A stretch of 64,000 nt of DNA, from contig JAQNBH010000011.1 in the NCBI GenBank assembly GCA_028752905.1, forward strand, positions 31,432,017 to 31,496,016. Direction: 5' to 3'. Shown one piece after another: positions 13,601 to 24,800 of the stretch. The stretch comes from Cladorhizidae sp. MBARI D1340-BT2. Taxonomy: Eukaryota; Porifera; Demospongiae; Poecilosclerida; Cladorhizidae. Numbering within the stretch: position 1 is the first letter of the stretch; each line of letters starts with the position of its first letter. Below the pieces are notes generated by a model, which saw only the letters and a program-made list of their open reading frames with translations, was not told the DNA's origin and did not search any database. The translations under genes and the position numbers were made by a program.

Positions 13601-15105
13601 ACAATTAATAACTGCCCTAATTAACAAGACCAAAGTCCCAGATTTTGTCAACTGATAGAGAAGGCCCTTATCTGCAACATGTCAACAGATTATCAATAAA
13701 TGTAGTGGTTTTTCACTGGCAGGCCACCGCTTTGGCAACTGGAAAACGCCAGGAAAGATCGCAAACCTTACCACTTCAAATCACCATAACTTGCTAATAC
13801 TTAGAGTACTCAAAATTTTGGCACGTACAAAAGACAGATAATTAGAAGGGCTATCCGGTGATATAAAATTTTCTTTTTTGGGTAAAGTGTAGAAAAGTTA
13901 TGAGCTTTACGGCAAAATAACAAGATTTTTGGGGGAAAAATGAGAAACATATAGACCAAATTAGGGCAAATATCAAGATAGAGAACACATAATGAAACCT
14001 ATCATTCGAATCATATCAAGTCCATTACAGTGAAGCGTGCAGAATATTATGGATGTTTGATATCAACAGAGAGCACAGGGAGAGACCTATCTTAATAGCT
14101 ATATATCAAGTTTATACAGTGAAGTGTGGAGAATCTATGAAGCTAACCTGTTTAGCATTAAGATAGAGAACACATAGAGAAACCTATCTTGTGATTCTAT
14201 GTGTATGCAGAATATACAGATGTTTGGTATCAAGAGAGAGAACAGAGAGAGGCCTACCTTTAGAGCTATATATCAAGTCTATTCAGTGAAGTGTGGAGAA
14301 TCTACGAAGCTAACATGTTTAGCTCAAGATAGAGAACACTGAGAGATACCTATCTTGCAAGTCCATTACAGTGAAGTGTGCAGAATATATGGATGTTTGG
14401 TATCAAGAGAGAGCACTTAGAGAGTCCTATCTTAATAGCTATACATCAAGTCTATTCAGTGAAGTGTGGATAATCTACGAAGCTAACATGTTTAGCATCA
14501 AGTAAGAGTACAATTCATAACTGCCCTAATTAACAAGACCAAAGTCCCAGATTTTGTCAACTGATAGAGGAGGCCCTTATCTGCAACATGTCAACAGATT
14601 ATCAATAAATGTAGTGGTTTTTCACTGGCAGGCCACCGCTTTGGCAACTGGAAAACGCCAGGAAAGATCGCAAACCTTACCACTTCAAATCACCATAACT
14701 TGCTAATACTTAGAGTACTCAAAATTTTGACACGTACAAAAGACAGATAATTAGAAGGGCTATCCGGTGATATAAAAATTATCTTTTTTGGGTAAAGTAT
14801 AGCAAAGTTATGAGCTTTACGGCAAAATAACAAGATTTTTGGGGGGAAAATGAGAAACATATAGACCAAATTAGGGCAAATATCAAGATAGAGAACACAT
14901 AATGAAACCTATCATTCGAATCATATCAAGTCCATTACAGTGAAATGTGCAGAATATTATGGATGTTTGATATCAACAGAGAGCACAGGGAGAGACCTAT
15001 CTTAATAGAGCATCAAGATAGAGAACACATAGAGAAACCTATCTTGTGATTCTATGTATGCAGAATATACGGATGTTTGGTATCAAGAGAGAGAACAGAG
15101 AGAGG
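10677..15105. repeat. Satellite units between the higher-order block and the transposon-bearing unit
   Basis: Five units start at 10677, 11585, 12491, 13344 and 14253. The one at 11585 looks mosaic: it has CACCATATCAAC like the unit at 2670 but TATTTAGAGTACTC like the unit at 1762. Units 12491 and 13344 carry unusual variants (CACCTACAAAAG, AGTATACCAAAG, AACAATATTTTG, GATTACAATTAATAAC) that reappear in units 20580 and 21433 on the far side of the transposon. No gene is present. Confidence 0.8.
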
Positions 15106-15613
15106 CCTACCTTTAGAGCTATATATCAAGTCTATTCAGTGAAGTGTGGAGAATCTACGAAGCTAACATGTTTAGCTCAAGATAGAGAACACTGAGAGAT
15201 ACCTATCTTGCAAGTCCATTACAGTGAAGTGTGCAGAATATATGGATGTTTGGTATCAAGAGAGAGCACTTAGAGAGTCCTATCTTAATAGCTATACATC
15301 AAGTCTATTCAGTGAAGTGTGGATAATCTACGAAGCTAACATGTTTAGCATCAAGTAAGATTACAATTAATAACTGCCCTAATTAACAAGACCAAAGTCC
15401 CAGATTTTGTCAACTGATAGAGAAGGCCCTTATCTGCAACATGTCAACAGATTATCAATAAATGTAGTGGTTTTTCACTGGCAGGCCACCGCTTTGGCAA
15501 CTGGAAAACGCCAGGAAAGATCGCAAACCTTACCACTTCAAATCACCATAACTTGCTAATACTTAGAGTACTCAAAATTTTGGCACGTACAAAAGACAGA
15601 TAATTAGAAGGGC

Positions 15614-15616
15614 TAT
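15614..15616. repeat. Left target-site duplication TAT
   Basis: This TAT is duplicated at 18424-18426; the empty site in the other units is GGGCTATCCGG. A TA duplication with one unpaired terminal base is an alternative reading, since IS630/Tc1/mariner elements classically duplicate TA. Confidence 0.8.
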
Positions 15617-15648
15617 TAGTGCAGGCCAGCATCAACGCCCCCAAATTG
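15617..15648. repeat. Transposon terminal inverted repeat, transposase 3' side
   Basis: It starts TAGTGCAGGCCAGCAT and pairs with 18392-18423. The outer 16 bp are perfect, followed by a matching CCCCAAAT block with a few mismatches. Confidence 0.9.
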
Positions 15649-15895
15649 GATTTATATATATTGCTGCATAACTCCACACAGGAAGGTTTTTGTGTTCTTA
15701 TCTTTGGACAGTGGATCGAGTAAACCTTGGCACATCCAGTGCCACTCCACTTTTGTGCATGGTGTTAACCACAATCGTGTAACAAAATCTTCGCTATATG
15801 TAACCCTAAAAGGCTATTTTTGAAATTTCTTGACTAGTACTTGATGAAACATTCCAATCTTTAACACTCTATCAACACTCTGAAGTGTCTACAAG

Positions 15896-15918
15896 TCTGT
15901 CTTATGGATTTTTGATTA
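15896..15918. repeat. Subterminal 23-bp direct repeat, copy 1
   Basis: A 23-bp sequence starting TCTGTCTTATGG occurs here and identically at 16053-16075, 157 bp apart, both in the non-coding 3' side of the transposon. Subterminal repeats of this kind are often transposase-binding sites in DNA transposons; that role is inferred here. Confidence 0.75.
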
Positions 15919-15927
15919 GGTCATTTT

Positions 15928-15933
15928 TTTATT
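15928..15933 (-). promoter_or_regulatory. Possible polyadenylation signal of the transposase gene
   Basis: The minus strand reads AATAAA here, about 185 bp downstream of the transposase stop and inside the transposon. The hexamer is common in AT-rich DNA, so this is weak. Confidence 0.3.
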
Positions 15934-16052
15934 AGTTATTCACCAAAATTGGAATTGTTTAGTGTTGACTTCAATTCAAATTTTCTCAATCAACTCATCA
16001 GATACAATTACCAAAAAATAATCAAAAAATGCACAAACACAATAGCTAGAGA

Positions 16053-16075
16053 TCTGTCTTATGGATTTTTGATTA
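16053..16075. repeat. Subterminal 23-bp direct repeat, copy 2
   Basis: Identical to 15896-15918 and in the same orientation. It lies 44 bp past the transposase stop codon, on its downstream side. Confidence 0.75.
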
Positions 16076-16118
16076 AGTTAATAATGAAGAAGTTATGTAC
16101 AGACAATGTTAGTGTTCA

Positions 16119-18117
16119 TTATGTAACTACACGACGGTGCGACTTGTAGCATTTCACAGCTTGTTCCACCTCCCTTCCTCCTTTCTTTCCTTCCAGATAG
16201 GCAAGTTCATACTCCCTCACTCTCCTGAAGTATTTTCTCATGAGATCTATTGAAACAGAGTCAAGTGCTGGGTGGAGAATCTCTTTCAGTCTAGTATACG
16301 TAAAGTTAGTGTGTGCCCGACAGAACCTCTTTGATTGACCCCAGACACGTTCAATGGGGTTAAGCTCACAATGGAACTTTGGAAGGAACATGCTCAAATG
16401 ACCCCTACTATGACAGTAGTGCTCCACCTGTGTCTTCTCCCGAACAAAGTCTTCATGGAAGGAGATAAGCTGCCTCATCTGGTCAGCCTTCAGATGGCCA
16501 ATGTTCGTTAGTCCTCTTTCTTTCAGTATGGTCCTGAGACCTTTTGCTGAACCATCTGGATGGACCATGACCTGTTGCTGTCCACCCCAAATAGTGTCTC
16601 TTATTCTTCTTGGACCTCCATCCTTCACCAGTATGTTGCGTGGAATCAGCGCAAGCTCTTCATACTTCCTGTGGCAGCTACTCTGATCGAAAATGAAGAG
16701 GACTGAGTGTGTAGTTGGGGGGTACTTGAAAGAAGCGATGTCACATGCAGTCTCCATCTGCTTCATAAAACGATCACCGGTCCAATACCCCTCCCTCTCT
16801 GCACCATATTCCAGGAGTTCTCTTGCAGTTTCCTTGATGACCTGATGGTTTGCCTCGGCTAGAGCATGCTGCTCGGGAGTCAGCTTCAGATATCCATGAT
16901 GCTCGTCAATGAAATCTGACACCATTATCCCACTCCCTTTTGTCTTGGGCAGTATGGCAGGCTTGTCATCTGTCCCCCACATCCATTTTTGGCCTTCGTT
17001 GGAGTTATATATACTCTCATCATGATAGAGCACCACAAGAGTCTTTTTACCGTCGTCCTCTTCTTCTCGAACTCTGGGTGGCTCGTCACTACAGGAAGGA
17101 GGAGGCTTGTGCTGCTTGTAAAGCGAGTCCATCTCTTTCAGATATTCCTGCATGTTATATATATATATATATAATTATATAATATGACCAAGAGCAATGA
17201 ATTACTTATATATAATATAGTATATATAACCTTTCGGTATTTGACGACATCCTCCCTCTCGTGTCCATCTATATAGATGCCCTTCTTATGACTGACTGGC
17301 TTGAATCCCAGGTGATGAAGCCAGCGCATAGCAGTCCGCAGAGAGATGTGCCTGGGGAAATGTGGTGGCAAGTGGCTGGTGGGAAGGAGATGCTCGTTCA
17401 CCCACGTACAATAACTCTGAGCAGTCATGTTAGGCTTCCCACGGACAAACGCATTCTCCCTCACCCACTCAGCGGCTATTTGGTTTATCTGTAGTCCAAA
17501 GTTGCATGTATATATATATCTAGTCTATGGATATACAATCAATCCCACAAACTAACCTCCTCATCCTCAAAGACTGTCATCCTCTTGTACTTCCCTTGCT
17601 TGGTGTCTTCAAGTTCTCCATTATTGTCAAAAAAATCCTTTCTGTACTTCCTTACAGTCTTTTCATTCCATCCAACAATGGAACCAGTCTCCTGAGCAGC
17701 TTCCTTGATATTCATTTTCTGCCTTTTTCTGAAGCTCTCCATCACTACAACTGCAAGCATCCTACGATATTCCAGAGGGAGAGCAACCATGAAGTCATCA
17801 AAGATCGACTGTGCCTTCTCGTCGTCAAGCTCTCCTTCTTCATGATCGCTTTCGTTCTCCGACTCGCTCTCTATGCCAGGATTAGGTAGGGCAAGCCCAT
17901 CAGCAGGGTCCAAAGTAGCGACTTCAGGTCCTGGAAGAGCAGCAACTGGAGTAGCTGATGCACTGGAAGGCTCTGGAGTCGAAGTAGGAGGACCGGCGCC
18001 TTCAGTCACGATCGCTACACTAGCCGAGTTCGCTACTTTCCCCCATCTGGAACTTACTAGCGCTCTTCCTTTGGCTTTCCCTAGTGCCTTTTTGGACCAT
18101 GGATTCGTAGCAGACAT
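16119..18117 (-). CDS. Transposase, DDE superfamily (IS630/Tc1-like), three exons, 615 aa
   Basis: It would cut and join the ends of the surrounding element in the nucleus. Exons on the minus strand are 18117-17557 (187 codons), 17488-17231 (86 codons) and 17147-16119 (342 codons plus stop). Both introns are phase 0 and GT-AG (17556-17489, donor GTTAGT; 17230-17148, donor GTTATA, acceptor ATGCAG). Residues ~40-100 are low-complexity and acidic. Helix-turn-helix-like stretches lie at ~136-165 (NIKEAAQETG...NEKTVRKYRK) and ~235-249 (ISLRTAMRWLHHLGF), followed by HKKGIYIDGHERED. Catalytic candidates are D316 (LYHDESIYN), D427 (FIFDQSSCH) and E539 (LNPIERVWGQ); NPIE is typical of the IS630/Tc1/mariner group. 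The D-D and D-E gaps (110 and 111 residues) are much longer than in DD34E/D mariners. No frameshift or stop was found. The start codon is the only ATG fitting the first exon's 5' end and gives a basic N-terminus. The spliced model is by eye. Confidence 0.93.
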
Positions 18118-18391
18118 TTCCAGAGCTCTCTAAAACACTACTGTGAAACAGGTTCTTCTATGTACTGCAACTCGTGGAACAATGAACTCGCACGCGTTCA
18201 GCTCATATTTATTGCGGATGATGTCATCGGTAACCGTAGCAACGGGTGCCAGAAACTTGACCCGATTGGTCCAAATTAAAATTTTGTTGTTGGGATCTGG
18301 AAAATTAGTATCTTGTGCAGTTTTTGGTGTAGATTTCAAAAATAGTATTATTTTCATGATATTTCCAATAACAAAAAAGTTATTTTCAAAA

Positions 18392-18423
18392 CGATTTGGG
18401 GATGTTTATGCTGGCCTGCACTA
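18392..18423. repeat. Transposon terminal inverted repeat, transposase 5' side
   Basis: It is the reverse complement of the left end and finishes ATGCTGGCCTGCACTA. It lies about 275 bp upstream of the transposase start codon, so the promoter is probably in or next to it; no clear core promoter was recognised. Confidence 0.9.
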
Positions 18424-18426
18424 TAT
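18424..18426. repeat. Right target-site duplication TAT
   Basis: This is the second copy of the TAT at 15614-15616, directly followed by the satellite sequence CCGGTGATATAAA. Confidence 0.8.
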
Positions 18427-18820
18427 CCGGTGATATAAAATTTTCTTTTTTGGGTAAAGTGTAGAAAAGTTATGAGCTTTACGGCAAAATAACAAGATTT
18501 TTGGGGGAAAAATGAGAAACATATAGACCAAATTAGGGCAAATATCAAGATAGAGAACACATAATGAAACCTATCATTCGAATCATATCAAGTCCATTAC
18601 AGTGAAGCGTGCAGAATATTATGGATGTTTGATATCAACAGAGAGCACAGGGAGAGACCTATCTTAATAGCTATATATCAAGTTTATACAGTGAAGTGTG
18701 GAGAATCTATGAAGCTAACCTGTTTAGCATTAAGATAGAGAACACATAGAGAAACCTATCTTGTGATTCTATATGCAGAATATACGGATGTTTGGTATCA
18801 AGAGAGAGAACAGAGAGAGG

Positions 18821-21800
18821 CCTACCTTTAGAGCTATATATCAAGTCTATTCAGTGAAGTGTGGAGAATCTATGAAGCTAACATGTTTAGCTCAAGATAG
18901 AGAACACTGAGAGATACCTATCTTGCAAGTCCATTACAGTGAAGTGTGCAGAATATATGGATGTTTGGTATCAAGAGAGAGCACTTAGAGAGTCCTATCT
19001 TAATAGCTATACATCAAGTCTATTCAGTGAAGTGTGGATAATCTACGAAGCTAACATGTTTAGCATCAAGTAAGAGTACAATTCATAACTGCCCTAATTA
19101 ACAAGACCAAAGTCCCAGATTTTGTCAACTGATAGAGAAGGCCCTTATCTGCACCATGTCAACAGATTATCAATAAATGTAGTGGTTTTTCACTGGCAGG
19201 CCACCGCTTTGGCAACTGGAAAACGCCAGGAAAGATCGCAAACCTTACCACTTCAAATCACCATAACTTGCTAATACTTAGAGTACTCAAAATTTTGGCA
19301 CGTACAAAAGACAGATAATTAGAAGGGCTATCCGGTGATATAAAAATTATCTTTTTTGGGTAAAGTATAGCAAAGTTATGAGCTTTACGGCAAAATAACA
19401 AGATTTTTGGGGGGGAAATGAGAAACATATAGACCAAATTAGGGCAAATATCAAGATAGAGAACACATAATGAAACCTATCATTCGAATCATATCAAGTC
19501 CATTACAGTGAAATGTGCAGAATATTATGGATGTTTGATATCAACAGAGAGCACAGGGAGAGACCTATCTTAATAGCTATATATCAAGTTTATACAGTGA
19601 AGTGTGGAGAATCTATGAAGCTAACCTGTTTAGCATTAAGATAGAGAACACATAGAGAAACCTATCTTGTGATTCTATATGCAGAATATACGGATGTTTG
19701 GTATCAAGAGAGAGAACAGAGAGAGGCCTACCTTTAGAGCTATATATCAAGTCTATTCAGTGAAGTGTGGAGAATCTATGAAGCTAACATGTTTAGCTCA
19801 AGATAGAGAACACTGAGAGATACCTATCTTGCAAGTCCATTACAGTGAAGTGTGCAGAATATATGGATGTTTGGTATCAAGAGAGAGCACTTAGAGAGTC
19901 CTATCTTAATAGCTATACATCAAGTCTATTCAGTGAAGTGTGGATAATCTACGAAGCTAACATGTTTAGCATCAAGTAAGAGTACAATTCATAACTGCCC
20001 TAATTAACAAGACCAAAGTCCCAGATTTTGTCAACTGATAGAGAAGGCCCTTATCTGCACCATGTCAACAGATTATCAATAAATGTAGTGGTTTTTCACT
20101 GGCAGGCCACCGCTTTGGCAACTGGAAAACGCCAGGAAAGATCGCAAACCTTACCACTTCAAATCACCATAACTTGCTAATACTTAGAGTACTCAAAATT
20201 TTGGCACGTACAAAAGACAGATAATTAGAAGGGCTATCCGGTGATATAAAAATTATCTTTTTTGGGTAAAGTATAGCAAAGTTATGAGCTTTACGGCAAA
20301 ATAACAAGATTTTGAGGGGGGAAATGAGAAACATATAGACCAAATTAGGGCAAATATCAAGATAGAGAACACATAATGAAACCTATCATTCGAATCATAT
20401 CAAGTCCATTACAGTGAAATGTGCAGAATATTATGGATGTTTGATATCAACAGAGAGCACAGGGAGAGACCTATCTTAATAGAGCATCAAGATAGAGAAC
20501 ACATAGAGAAACCTATCTTGTGATTCTATGTATGCAGAATATACGGATGTTTGGTATCAAGAGAGAGAACAGAGAGAGGCCTACCTTTAGAGCTATATAT
20601 CAAGTCTATTCAGTGAAGTGTGGAGAATATACGAAGCTAATATGTTTAGCTCAAGATAGAGAACACTGAGAGATACCTATCTTGCAAGTCCATTACAGTG
20701 AAGTGTGCAGAATATATGGATGTTTGGTATCAAGAGAGAGCACTTAGAGAGTCCTATCTTAATAGCTATACATCAAGTCTATTCAGTGAAGTGTGGATAA
20801 TCTACGAAGCTAACATGTTTAGCATCAAGTAAGAGTACAATTCATAACTGCCCTAATTAACAAGACCAAAGTCCCAGATTTTGTCAACTGATAGAGAAGG
20901 CCCTTATCTGCAACATGTCAACAGATTATCAATAAATGTAGTGGTTTTTCACTGGCAGGCCACCGCTTTGGCAACTGGAAAACGCCAGGAAAGATCGCAA
21001 ACCTTACCACTTCAAATCACCATAACTTGCTAATACTTAGAGTACTCAAAATTTTGGCACCTACAAAAGACAGATAATGAGAAGGGCTATCCGGTAATAT
21101 AAAAATTATCTTTTTTGGGTAAAGTATACCAAAGTTATGAGCTTTACGGTAAAATAACAATATTTTGGGGGGGAAAATGAGAAACATATAGACCAAATTA
21201 GGGCAAATATCAAGATAGAGAACACATAATGAAACCTATCATTCGAATCATATCAAGTCCATTACAGTGAAATGTGCAGAATATTATGGATGTTTGATAT
21301 CAACAGAGAGCACAGGGAGAGACCTATCTTAATAGAGCATCAAGATAGAGAACACATAGAGAAACCTATCTTGTGATTCTATGTATGCAGAATATACGGA
21401 TGTTTGGTATCAAGAGAGAGAACAGAGAGAGGCCTACCTTTAGAGCTATATATCAAGTCTATTCAGTGAAGTGTGGAGAATCTACGAAGCTAACATGTTT
21501 AGCTCAAGATAGAGAACACTGAGAGATACCTATCTTGCAAGTCCATTACAGTGAAGTGTGCAGAATATATGGATGTTTGGTATCAAGAGAGAGCACTTAG
21601 AGAGTCCTATCTTAATAGCTATACATCAAGTCTATTCAGTGAAGTGTGGATAATCTACGAAGCTAACATGTTTAGCATCAAGTAAGATTACAATTAATAA
21701 CTGCCCTAATTAACAAGACCAAAGTCCCAGATTTTGTCAACTGATAGAGAAGGCCCTTATCTGCAACATGTCAACAGATTATCAATAAATGTAGTGGTTT

Positions 21801-24800
21801 TTCACTGGCAGGCCACCGCTTTGGCAACTGGAAAACGCCAGGAAAGATCGCAAACCTTACCACTTCAAATCACCATAACTTGCTAATACTTAGAGTACTC
21901 AAAATTTTGGCACGTACAAAAGACAGATAATTAGAAGGGCTATCCGGTGATATAAAATTTTCTTTTTTGGGTAAAGTGTAGAAAAGTTATGAGCTTTACG
22001 GCAAAATAACAAGATTTTTGGGGGAAAAATGAGAAACATATAGACCAAATTAGGGCAAATATCAAGATAGAGAACACATAATGAAACCTATCATTCGAAT
22101 CATATCAAGTCCATTACAGTGAAGCGTGCAGAATATTATGGATGTTTGATATCAACAGAGAGCACAGGGAGAGACCTATCTTAATAGCTATATATCAAGT
22201 TTATACAGTGAAGTGTGGAGAATCTATGAAGCTAACCTGTTTAGCATCAAGATAGAGAATACATAGAGAAACCTATCTTGTGATTCTATGTATGCAGAAT
22301 ATACGGATGTTTGGTATCAAGAGAGAGAACAGAGAGAGCCCTACCTTTAGAGCTATATATCAAGTATATTCAGTGAAGTGTGGAGAATCTATGAAGCTAA
22401 CATGTTTAGCTCAAGATAGAGAACACTGAGAGATACCTATCTTGCAAGTCCATTACAGTGAAGTGTGCAGAATATATGGATGTTTGGTATCAAGAGAGAG
22501 CACTTAGAGAGTCCTATCTTAATAGCTATACATCAAGTCTATTCAGTGAAGTGTGGATAATCTACGAAGCTAACATGTTTAGCATCAAGTAAGAGTACAA
22601 TTCATAACTGCCCTAATTAACAAGACCAAAGTCCCAGATTTTGTCAACTGATAGAGAAGGCCCTTATCTGCAACATGTCAACAGATTATCAATAAATGTA
22701 GTGGTTTTTCACTGGCAGGCCACCGCTTTGGCAACTGGAAAACGCCAGGAAAGATCGCAAACCTTACCACTTCAAATCACCATAACTTGCTAATACTTAG
22801 AGTACTCATAATTTTGGCACGTACAAAAGAAAGATAATTAGAAGGGCTATCCGGTGATATAAAAATTATCTTTTTTGGGTAAAGTATAGCAAAGTTATGA
22901 GCTTTACGGCAAAATAACAAGATTTTTGGGGGGAAAATGAGAAACATATAGACCAAATTAGGGCAAATATCAAGATAGAGAACACATAATGAAACCTATC
23001 ATTCGAATCATATCAAGTCCATTACAGTTAAATGTGCAGAATATTATGGATGTTTGATATCAACAGAGAGCACAGGGAGAGACCTATCTTAATAGAGCAT
23101 CAAGATATAGAACACATAGAGAAACCTATCTTGTGAATCTATGTATGCAGAATATACGGATGTTTGGTATCAAGAGAGAGAACAGGGAGAGGCCTACCTT
23201 TAGAGCTATATATCAAGTCTATTCAGTGAAGTGTGGAGAATCTACGAAGCTAACATGTTTAGCTCAAGATAGAGAACACTGAGAGATACCTATCTTGCAA
23301 GTCCATTACAGTGAAGTGTGCAGAATATATGGATGTTTGGTATCAAGAGAGAGCACTTAGAGAGTCCTATCTTAATAGCTATACATCAAGTCTATTCAGT
23401 GAAGTGTGGATAATCTACGAAGCTAACATGTTTAGCATCAAGTAAGAGTACAATTCATAACTGCCCTAATTAACAAGACCAAAGTCCCAGATTTTGTCAA
23501 CTGATAGAGAAGGCCCTTATCTGCAACATGTCAACAGATTATCAATAAATGTAGTGGTTTTTCACTGGCAGGCCACCGCTTTGGCAACTGGAAAACGCCA
23601 GGAAAGATCGCAAACCTTACCACTTCAAATCACCATAACTTGCTAATACTTAGAGTACTCAAAATTTTGGCACATACAAAAGAAAGATAATTAGAAGGGC
23701 TATCCAGTGATATAAAAATTATCTTTTTTGGGTAAAGTATAGCAAAGTTATGAGCTTTACGGCAAAATAACAAGATTTTTGGGGGGAAAATGAGAAACAT
23801 ATAGACCAAATTAGGGCAAATATCAAGATAGAGAACACATAATGAAACCTATCATTCGAATCATATCAAGTCCATTACAGTGAAATGTGCAGAATATTAT
23901 GGATGTTTGATATCAACAGAGAGCACAGGGAGAGACCTATCTTAATAGAGCATCAAGATAGAGAACACATAGAGAAACCTATCTTGTGATTCTATGTATG
24001 CAGAATATACGGATGTTTGGTATCAAGAGAGAGAACAGAGAGAGGCCTACCTTTAGAGCTATATATCAAGTCTATTCAGTGAAGTGTGGAGAATCTACGA
24101 AGCTAACATGTTTAGCTCAAGATAGAGAACACTGAGAGATACCTATCTTGCAAGTCCATTACAGTGAAGTGTGCAGAATATATGGATGTTTTTGAGTCAA
24201 GAGAGAGCACTTAGAGAGTCCTATCTTAATAGCTATACATCAAGTCTATTCAGTGAAGTGTGGATAATCTACGAAGCTAACATGTTTAGCATCAAGTAAG
24301 AGTACAATTCATAACTGCCCTAATTAACAAGACCAAAGTCCCAGATTTTGTCAACTGATAGAGAAGGCCCTTATCTGCAACATGTCAACAGATTATCAAT
24401 AAATGTAGTGGTTTTTCACTGGCAGGCCACCGCTTTGGCAACTGGAAAACGCCAGGAAAGATCGCAAACCTTACCACTTCAAATCACCATAACTTGCTAA
24501 TACTTAGAGTACTCAAAATTTTGGCACGTACAAAAGACAGATAATTAGAAGGGCTAACCGGTGATATAAATATTATCTTTTTTGGGTAAAGTGTAGAAAA
24601 GTTATGAGCTTTACGGCAAAATAACAAGATTTTGGGGGGAAAATGAGAAACATATAGACCAAATTAGGGTAAATATCAAGATAGAGAACACATAATGAAA
24701 CCTATCATTCGAATCATATCAAGTCCATTACAGTGAAGTGTGCAGAATATTATGGATGTTTGATATCAACAGAGAGCACAGGGAAAGACCTATCTTAATA

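Larger units (their letters stand above)
15617..18423 (-). mobile_element. Complete IS630/Tc1-like DDE DNA transposon (2807 bp)
   Basis: The ends are inverted repeats beginning TAGTGCAGGCCAGCAT, perfect for 16 bp and matching at about 28 of 32 positions. TAT occurs on both outer sides (15614-15616 and 18424-18426), and uninterrupted satellite units have a single TAT at this point, so both ends are defined by direct comparison with empty sites. The element carries one three-exon transposase gene on the minus strand. About 500 bp of non-coding sequence lies on the transposase 3' side (15617-16118) and about 300 bp on the 5' side (18118-18423). Intact ends and an intact gene suggest a recent, possibly autonomous insertion. 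Confidence 0.93.
15106..18820. repeat. Satellite unit split by a DNA transposon
   Basis: The left part is 15106-15616 and the right part is 18424-18820. With the transposon and one TAT copy removed, the unit is 905 bp, a normal long unit. The right part shares the rare TATAAAATTTTCTTTTTTG variant with units 13344 and 21433. No other unit in the window carries this insertion. Confidence 0.92.

Noticed and set aside
15949..16149. 66-codon plus-strand frame next to the transposase
   Set aside because: It overlaps the subterminal repeat region, is rich in chance AT codons and has no family features.
17138..17180. ATG at 17153 as a separate start for the catalytic transposase exon
   Set aside because: The ATGCAG is the end of an intron; splicing at CAG joins the helix-turn-helix exon in frame, and the family has the GIYIDGHERED region directly before the DDE domain.
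16501..17182. Plus-strand frames at 16501-16686, 16940-17182 and 16989-17174
   Set aside because: They are antisense shadows of the third transposase exon and lack recognisable domains.
17873..18133. Plus-strand 86-codon frame
   Set aside because: It is a mirror of the proline/serine-rich first transposase exon on the other strand.
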